Source: Crambe crambe
Taxonomy: Eukaryota; Porifera; Demospongiae; Poecilosclerida; Crambeidae
Assembly: GCA_963924555.1 (NCBI GenBank)
Contig: OZ004598.1
Span: forward strand, 3,310,501 to 3,374,500
Direction: 5' to 3'
DNA length: 64,000 nucleotides
Below the pieces are notes generated by a model. It was given only the letters and a program-made list of their open reading frames with translations. It ran no database searches and was not told the origin of the DNA. The position numbers were made by a program, and so were the translations under genes. Positions 56,601 through 64,000 of this stretch are shown one piece after another (within the stretch, counting starts at the first letter, position 1; every line of letters starts with the position of its first letter).

Positions 56601-59090
56601 AATACTGATTTTAACAGTGAAATTTCCGTGTTAAAAAAATTGATGTGTAGTTTGGATCCAGAAGGAGACCCTCTCTGTGTCCTGCTCATGATCGACTATT
56701 ATGCCCTGAGGGCTGGAGAACATGAGTACCTCCTAACCCTCTTCAAAGAATGGGAGGTACGTACAACGTGAATAGCATGTGCATGATTAAAGTGACTCCA
56801 ATTAAGCCAGTACTTACATTATGAATCCATTAATGGATTATGCATTGATGAGTGGTCAATTTCCTGCCAGATTGACAATTGGAGTATTATTGTGAGCTTG
56901 ATTTGTATGTCTTTTTTTTCTCACAGGGGACACGGAATCTCTCTCAGCTCCCTAACCTTGCCCTCTCCATTCCACTGGCCCTGTTCCATTCTAGCAACAG
57001 TACTGAGTCATTGGAAGCTGCTGCCAGTAATAACAGCTGCAATGAAGTGTCTGTGTCCAAATTGGCCGAGTCTAACACCAAACTCCAAGAAGCTCTCATC
57101 ATGTTCCCTAATGTTCTAATTCCCCTCATGGAAAAGTGTGAAGTGACCCTTGACCCCATCGTCATGACGCACCCTTACTTTGGCACATGGAATTTGAACA
57201 GGTTATTATTGTTCTGTCTATTCAGAGGTGGAGGGTGCAAGTTACTGGTTAAAGCTAAGTACCAAGACTTAAAACTGGGGTCACATATGTAAATTGAAAG
57301 GAATGAGAAAAATTTTGGGGGTTGCATTAGCTAAAATCCTGCATACTTTGACCTCAGGGATCCCAAAGCTCTGCAGCTGCTTCTGAAGCTCTTCATAGAG
57401 AGAAGTCACTCGTTATGGAAGATACCAGAGGTATGTATGCATTTGCAAAGGGGATATATAATATTAGCCTTTGAGCACAAAGCTAATAACGAATTATTCC
57501 AGGTTTTGACATGGTTAGAAGAGAATGCAAGACAAGTGGTGACCAGAGTCGATGCTAATGATCCACTCATTGCTGACTGCAAAGCGAAGTACGTATGCAT
57601 GCACTGGATATTAACAAGAATAACATTGACCAATCCTGAGCTTTCTTACTATATAGGAGGGAGAGGAGATACGTGGGTACTCCTCGGAACATTTACAGGC
57701 ACGTGATCATGTCCGATTTAGATCAAGTAACCGCCACACTGCCCAGAGTAAGTGATTCTTTAGACTCAGAAATGCAATTATGTATGATACGTATGTGTCA
57801 CGTTGTACTGGGAAATTTTTGTGGAGGAAGAAGAGTACAGTTTAGACTTTGCTCGAAGAAACTAAGTAACCCAATACAATAGACTAATCCGAACCCCTTT
57901 AACCTGAACCTCCACAAATCCGAATAGCCATTTTAATGATATTCATGGCTATTTTGAGGTGCATTAAATGGAAACTAGAAAGTGCTCCATTTAAACTGTA
58001 TGCATTCACTAATCCGAATCTTTCACTAATCCAAATGGGTTCAGGTCCCAAGGTATTCAGATTAGTCAGGGTCCACTGTAGCATATAATTTCAATGCAAA
58101 ATTGAATTGCCGCAGATTATCTGTGGATGCAGGCTAGTTGGATATAAATTCCCTTATTAACCCACAAAAATCATGCTGTGCACATGTGGTAGGCAGGGTA
58201 TATGGAATTGTACACTATTATCTTGTTCCATTAATGATGTTTTCTTGCAGGATTTGAGTGAGTCAGGGATAATGATGTACGACCCTCTACCACCATTGGA
58301 CTCCACCAGCAGCTACACCCGACCTCCAACCAGAACCAATCCAAGTGGCAATAATGAAAACCCCCTCCTCCTCTTCCTCAGGTCCATGTTGCCCACCTTC
58401 GAGAACATGGTGGGATGTAGTGTTGCTACTAAGATATTAATTTTTAGTGGCACTGCCTCAATTTGAAGACTTCAAAATTATTATGTCCATTAGTCTCACT
58501 TGATGACCCTTTACCAACCCAAGGAATGTTCTTAAAAAAGTGGGGCCAATCAGTTTTTGTGAGCGAGGAGAGCTGTCCAATGAAATTGTCTTTTAGAAGT
58601 GTGTCTTACTTGCATTGTAAGTTGGTCACCCAACAATCTATCCTTATCCAAATGATTCGAGATCTGGTTTGAGTGCTAGACCACCTCTCTGTCATGGTGT
58701 ACCTGTCAATCAACCCTCCTAAGGCCACTTGTTCTGACCCATTAGGACTCAGGTGGTCATAGTAACTGTCACATTTTATAGCTAATTTTGACAACTTAGG
58801 GCTAAAGAAAATAATTGTCTGTTGTTTAGGCTGATGCTCCCATGGGTGCTGGTGGGTTGCCTGTTCCTCCTCGACAACGCCTCCAGGCTCAATTTGCTGC
58901 CCAGCAGAGACAAGCTCAGCAAGCAGCTGCTGAAGAAGGAGTGGGAGGGGCTGAGGGAAACCCTGGAAGACCACTGGACCTGCAAGGACCCTTGAATGAA
59001 CTGATGGGAATGTTACAGAGAGTGCTTGACCTCATACCTGGGGCAGGGAGGGATTCAGGGGGATATGAAGGAAGCAGTGATGAAGATTAG
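53671..59090 (+). CDS. TCF25: TCF25 (NULP1/Rqc1-type ribosome quality control factor), 18 exons
   Basis: Exons: 53671-53835, 53996-54163, 54318-54457, 54521-54586, 54745-54786, 55024-55101, 55174-55270, 55633-55732, 56008-56101, 56254-56303, 56371-56413, 56651-56756, 56927-57201, 57358-57430, 57503-57588, 57657-57747, 58251-58409, 58830-59090. All phases close; 697 residues against 676 in human. Seen: the start [11 protein letters not shown], an acidic patch, a long Lys run in exon 2, [79 protein letters not shown] and [12 protein letters not shown], which follow the family's helical-repeat core. The yeast homologue Rqc1 belongs to the ribosome-associated quality control complex with Listerin; vertebrate TCF25 is expected to do likewise. 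Divergent from ATP9, convergent with the CHD gene. Confidence 0.95.
57880..58080. mobile_element. Tigger/pogo-like MITE in TCF25 intron 16
   Basis: The right end reads actaatc...gattagtcagggtccactgta, the inverted end of pogo/Tigger-type elements, with ta at the border. The left side shows gactaatccgaacccc but lacks the outer ~10 bases. There is no coding content. Assignment rests on the end sequence only. Confidence 0.5.
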
Positions 59091-59328
59091 TGATATCATG
59101 ATTTATTTTCATTATTGAATTATTACCAACATGAGTATTTGTATTTATGCCTGGCAGCAAGGGCTTCAGTAGTTTTGATAAGAAATTGGTGCACAATGCA
59201 TGCAAAGTACAAACATAAATTAATTTTAAGTAAAGTTGTTGAGATGTAATGCAGCATGATTACTATTGTTGATGTTGTAATGAATTAGAGTGTTTGATAA
59301 TCATAAGGATGTCATTAGGAAGAAGGAT
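59091..59328. terminator. Convergent 3' intergenic interval
   Basis: 238 bp between the stop codons of TCF25 (plus) and the CHD gene (minus). AT-rich; it must hold both 3' ends. No single clear AATAAA could be assigned to either gene; attattgaat and catgatttatttt occur near TCF25. Confidence 0.4.
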
Positions 59329-62300
59329 TCAAGAATCAGAGAAAGGTGTTAGTCTAAGCAAGTCTTGTGGTTTGTCAGTTTCTGGAGTTGCAGCAGCAGC
59401 AGCACTATTACTCTCTGAGGTATCAGTTTGGGAAGATGATGCCTGTAGAATCCTGTTGTACATCTCTGGCTTTAGTGCACCCTATACAACAAGCAGGGAG
59501 TAACACATCACAACAACACAATCCTTGACTCCTTGTTTGCCACTTGTCCATTAATGGCTCACATATAGTAATAGTATGTGGTTACTATAGTGATTATAAA
59601 GACCATGTGATTGTGTATAGTAATATTGTGCCTAGCTGTATATCTATGGTAGTGGTAGCTTACCCATTCTATGACCAGTGCTCCCCAGTCAGGCTCAACG
59701 TTGAAGTGAGGGTGACCATCTAACCACAACCTAAGATTCTTCAGCATTGGAGATTGTCTAAGAGGAAGCTATAAAATAAGACACAAGATTGTAAAAACAT
59801 GCTCTATAGTGAAGTGCTCAAAATAACAACAGACATCAGCCATTTCCCCCACAGGTTTGTGTATTTCCGCACAATATTGCTGGGTCACTGATAGTGGGAT
59901 ACGCACAGCTATTTATGCTATTGTGCTTTTCAGTATCACATCTTACCTTTTCATCGGTGTTCCTGTTGATGACTCCAACTCTCTCATGTCCTGTTAGATC
60001 TGTGAAACTCACTTCCTTCGGGTCCACCATCTTGAAGTATGAACTCTGTAACAATTATTTGAGAGAACACTGTTTATCTCCTCTAATCAAAAATTTTATT
60101 TTAGACTGCATGAACAAGCCTTGACCAGTCTTTTAGGTCAACAATAGAAATACAACCTTTTTTTTTTAAGCCTCGTTCCCAGGCCTTCCTCTCTCACTGA
60201 AGAAAAGGTAAAGACTACAAGTGAGAGAGGAAGGCCTGGGAATGAGGCTACCTTTTTATTTTATTTTACAAAGAAGAGAATCCAACCCATGCATACTATA
60301 ATATGTAGTAGGAAGTATAAATTTCAATCCTTGTTTTGTGCAGTAATTTTTCAAAAATCCATGTACATCCCCCCCCCCCCCCCCCCACCCCACAAAAATT
60401 AATTTCTCGCTCCTTATTTAGGGATACTGATAATAGAAGGGTGCTCCATGGTACCTTAGGGTCTTGTTTCTTCTTCTTAGCTTCAGGAGCTCCAGGAGTA
60501 GGGGAGCCTTCTGCAGCCGGTCTCTTCTTGGGGATCCTCTTCAAGCCTGCGCTGCTGGCAAAGGACAACTGGACAAGAGGAATCTTGATCTCTAACTGCA
60601 TGAATAACAAAGAAAAATGATGATATTCTCCAGGATGTTTTGTTTGGTTGCAAACCATCTCCATCCTGACATACATACATAAACCTGTTCTCTTATAGTC
60701 AACTGTCTCATTAGGTAGCACATAATCTTCCCTCAGAGTAATTATGTGTTCACCTGTTCTTCCTGTTTCTTTGGTGGTTGTGTAGTCTTTTTTAAAGTTA
60801 GTTTCAAACCTTGGCTCCTCTCGATCTCAAAATCCCGCACTTCACTCCCTTCAATATCAATAATCGAGTCTTCATCATCATCTCCAACCATCAACCCCTT
60901 CACTCTACGAGGTCTTTTCTTCTTCTCCGTGGGAACAGAAAAGCTAACATGGTAATCACTATCGTTTCCCTCAGAGACGAAGTCATCGATCTCCTCTGGG
61001 CTGCTGTCTGAGGAACTTTCGTCAGGTTGTACAGTTGGAACAAAGAGGTCCAGTCCTTCCATTGGCTTGGGCCACACCTTGTTTCTGAAGGCATACACTA
61101 TTCTTGTCATGCGGATTATAATAGCCTTTTCCTATACATAAAAAGAAAAAGAAAAAGAAAAAAAAGTTTACTTTAATTTCTATACCCTTAAACTATTTGG
61201 GCATTAATAATTCCTTACTTAAATGTCGTTAAACATCTAACAATGAAAACTTATCTGTCTCTGAGACTTTGACTCAATATTTATACCAAAACTATTTATG
61301 CAAGGTTTTCCCCAGGATTTAGGCGGGTGAGATTGTGATGGGGGGGGGGGGGGATTAAGAGTAACTCTCTACGAAGAGAATCTTAATATTTTCGGCTGCC
61401 AATCCAGCAATATAATCAGAAAAGGGGCAATTTTGAAGGATTTACGGTTATAAACTTCACCAGATTGGGGAAGGCAATTTCTATTTAGTGCACACCCCTT
61501 CCACAATGCTAAATTTTTACCTTTGGCCAACCCAGTGGAACCACCAAACCACTGGAACGAACTTTAGATCCACCTGCACTAGTTCCTTCACCCTCACCAT
61601 CCTCCCCTTCCTCGCGATCCTGCTCATCTTCACTCCCTTCAGAGTAACTTTGGACAGCTGCAAGGAAAGGGAGATCACAGTCATGCACATACAGTACAAT
61701 ACAGACAGACAGACAGAACAAGTGTAGTGCAGTGCCTCTACACAGGGTGGGAATGATGCAATTGTAATGCAGACACACTCGGTGCTACATACTAATGCAT
61801 ACACACTCGGTGCTACATACTAATGCATACACAGCATTGAGGTTGATTATTGTTAAACAGTTGGTGCTTCACTGTTGCACTCTTCCAATGGATTCACTCA
61901 TGAATGTACTCCTCACACATCATCACTCCCAGACCTCTTCTCCCTAATTGTATGTAGCGATTCAATTGTTCCAATATAATGGATATCTTACAGTGATGTA
62001 GGCAGTGATGTAGGCTGTAACTGCTGTAACAAGTTCTTATATACCAACTTTGGCAGAGTGTGGGTTATTGGCTCTTTGAAATTAAGGATATTGAAGAAGT
62101 TACGGTGCTCAGTTACATAATAGACTAAAAGTTCGAAGTGGATGCAGGCAGACTTTAGCATGGATAAACTCAATGATCCAATGGGAATGTCCCAACCCTC
62201 TCTTTACACACTCTCCCAATGCCATATCCTCTCTCTCAATTCAGCTATGCTGACCTCCTCTCAGTATTTTGATAAACTTAGGCTACTTTGATAATTGATA

Positions 62301-62729
62301 CGTTAATAAAAAATCCCTCAACTTATTATGTTATGACTAATGAGCAAGTGAGTACATCATAACATAGTGTGAGAGCAGTGCATGCTAACAGGATGGGGGC
62401 TATAAACTTCAGAGTGCTCCCCTCCCCTCCCCCCACTATTTTGTGAACCAAATTCACACTATGGTGGACCACACAGGACTTATAGACTTATAAATAACAC
62501 ATGTGCATGCACACATATATGTACACACAGAGTAACTTATGTGTTGCTGCACATGTCACATACTTTGATTGATGGTGGTGTCAAAGAGAGCAGTCTGAGG
62601 GACGGTCTCCTTGAAGGAGAGCTCAGGATCACCGTAAATCAGTTGGTCGGAGCGATATATTCCATGCCTGCATGGTGGGTGGGGAGATAGATGCCTGCTG
62701 AGTAATGCATGTCATATAGAAGGGGGAGG

Positions 62730-62774
<45 letters not shown>

Positions 62775-64000
62775 GCAAGGTGGAAGGAAAAGAGGCAATG
62801 GAACATGTACTTTGAAACTCCTCTGAGGAGGTCAGCGTCATGAGTACCAGGCAACCACCATTGGGGAACTTCAAAAGATACCTCACACAACTTGATCAGC
62901 TCATCAAACTCATCATGAGGCAAGATCTAAATTCAAGAAACAAACTTAACCCTTTTATTTAAATTTTATAGTGCCAATTGTCACACCTCTTCTCGGATAG
63001 TGGAGAGGAGGTTTATTCTTTGTAAGCACCGGGAGGCCTTTTCTTCAGTAATGGGTTCTACTCGCATACCTGAGAGTCCTATTAATGGAAATACGAGATC
63101 ATACAGTTGTTCTTAAAAATGGTCTAGTTCTGATATAATAAACAAGCAAACAAACAAACAATAACAACAAATAAACACAAACAAAATAACTAGCAAGCAA
63201 ATTCTGTTTGTCATGCCCGTTATGCTTGTAAATCAGATGCCACACTTACCAATCTTGACTTTCTTCTTTTTGAGGACCCGCCAACACATTTGTTTGAAGT
63301 CGTGGAGATAAAGGGTTAATCTCTCATCGCTCTTCTTGCTAAGGTTCCCCAGCTGCCGAAACTTTATCCAGTCATACTTATTAATTTTGTTGTTGAATTC
63401 CACTCCAAAGAATGAAATGACACGAGCAAAATCCTGCTCTTCTCTCTTTGACCACCTACAGTAGAAATATGATGATGTAATCATGATTGTAATGACATGA
63501 CAAAGCTAGCCTCGTACCAAGGCCCATTTCTCTGGGCATGAGGCTAATGACGAAGAAAAATCAAATTTATTAATTACAAAATAAAAATTGGCCAGCCAAA
63601 AATAGTGACCATATACTTCTGCTATAGGAAGCTAAAAACAAGGCTCACAATAAACAGGGTCTATTCATTTGTCCGGTGATTTTCTGCCTTTGTCCAACTA
63701 ATTTTTCTATTATAACTGACAATAATAGAATGATATGTGACAGTACTTGGGAAAAGGTACCTTTTCGCGCAAAACATTAAAAGCTGTTAAACTCTTGTAA
63801 AGTTTACAAGCTACATATAAAATGTACAAGAGATGTAAAATTGAATTAAGTATAACTCAGGAACAAAGTGGTGTATAAATTTGATTTAAAAGCCATGTAA
63901 ATCTCCAGATTAAGAGCTTTAAAATGATACCAATAACTCAATTTTGAATTTTTGCGCGAAAAGGTACCTTTTCCCAAGTACTGTCACATATTGTGAGCCC
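59329..64000 (-). CDS. CHD6/7/8/9-type chromatin remodeller, 3' part (partial at the window edge)
   Basis: Exons (minus): 63455-63250, 63078-62987, 62926-62811, 62667-62564, 61657-61521, 61131-60754, 60595-60455, 60045-59947, 59768-59664, 59481-59329; earlier exons lie beyond 64,000. Phases are consistent. Seen in order: a SANT/SLIDE-region stretch (RWSKREEQDFARV, KKSDERLTLYLHDF), VEPITEEKASRCLQRINLL, WWLPGTHDADLLRG, HGIYRSDQLIYGDPELSF, acidic and Lys-rich linkers, then the BRK domain (GHERVGVINRNTDEK, LWLDGHPHFNVEPDWGALV) and a short Ala/Ser tail. In the CHD6-9 subfamily this region follows the helicase; the proteins slide nucleosomes at promoters and enhancers. The C-terminus after BRK is far shorter than in vertebrate CHD7. 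Which vertebrate paralogue is closest cannot be told from this part. Confidence 0.9.
60169..60249. mobile_element. 81-bp hairpin element in a CHD intron
   Basis: agcctcgttcccaggccttc faces gaaggcctgggaatgaggct with a short loop. A related end (agcctcgtaccaaggccc...tgggcatgaggct) lies at 63,510-63,545, so this is a dispersed family of tiny foldback elements. Confidence 0.75.
62735..62772. repeat. (GA)n microsatellite in a CHD intron
   Basis: About 19 GA units, (CT)n in the sense of the gene, about 70 bases upstream of the acceptor at 62,668. Confidence 0.95.
63733..63991. mobile_element. MITE with self-palindromic TIRs
   Basis: The left end atatgtgacagtacttggg...ttttcgcgcaaaa and the right end ttttgcgcgaaaa...cccaagtactgtcacatat are perfect inverted copies of ~43 bp. 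Each end contains the palindrome aaaaggtacctttt. 259 bp, no coding content. It lies in a CHD intron near the window edge. Confidence 0.8.

Noticed and set aside
1-64000. CRISPR arrays, bacterial operons, tRNA or rRNA genes
   Set aside because: The tandem repeats have no unique equal-length spacers, genes have spliceosomal introns, and no cloverleaf or rRNA core was recognised by eye; a tRNA scan would be decisive for small RNA genes.

Overview
The window looks like nuclear DNA of an early-branching animal, most probably a demosponge of the Amphimedon type. The sequence is AT-rich, with many short GT-AG introns, metazoan orthologues (ATP9, TCF25, a CHD6-9 helicase, ANKAR) and two large innate-immune-type genes, one Death-domain/ROC GTPase and one Death-Ig-NACHT-LRR receptor. 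These immune families are known to be expanded in sponges. The species is an inference; no rRNA or mitochondrial marker is present.

Layout. 1-3,000: non-coding, with a terminal-inverted-repeat (TIR) element of about 1.9 kb that encloses one isolated exon of a BtpA-family protein on the minus strand. 3,105-10,881 (+): a six-exon gene made of a basic, NLS-like N-terminus with an acidic repeat array, four Death-fold exons and a large ROC-like GTPase exon. 11,297-11,561: a decayed copy of its first exon. 11,615-18,033: a partial segmental duplication of sequence found again at 31,526-50,293, holding seven ATP9 exons and the 3' end of a beta-helix gene, with the middle 11.2 kb deleted. A third, more worn fragment lies at 20,100-21,180. 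21,636-27,106 (-): a four-exon NLR receptor whose first exon encodes a hydrophobic leader ending in a 2A-like ribosome-skipping motif, followed by Death, Ig, NACHT and LRR. 27,200-31,500: repeat-rich, with a LINE reverse-transcriptase fragment.

31,646-53,439 (-): a complete 29-exon ATP9-type P4-ATPase gene (1,171 codons before the stop; every exon phase closes). Two genes lie on the opposite strand inside its introns: an ankyrin/armadillo ANKAR-like gene (38,532-41,738) and an intronless secreted beta-helix gene (42,473-44,674) whose C-terminal domain looks bacterial. Several intronic minisatellites are tandem copies of ATP9 exon edges together with their splice sites. 53,671-59,090 (+): an 18-exon TCF25 gene, divergent from ATP9 across 231 bp. 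59,329->64,000 (-): the 3' part of a CHD6/7/8/9-type chromatin remodeller ending in a BRK domain, convergent with TCF25.

How the parts relate. The two immune-type genes share a modular build: every internal Death, Ig or GTPase boundary is a phase-1 intron, which suits exon shuffling. ATP9 (endosome/Golgi lipid flippase), TCF25 (ribosome quality control) and CHD (chromatin) are housekeeping genes packed closely. The strongest candidate for a new system is the NLR gene: a leader/2A exon in front of Death and Ig domains could send one translation product to two compartments.
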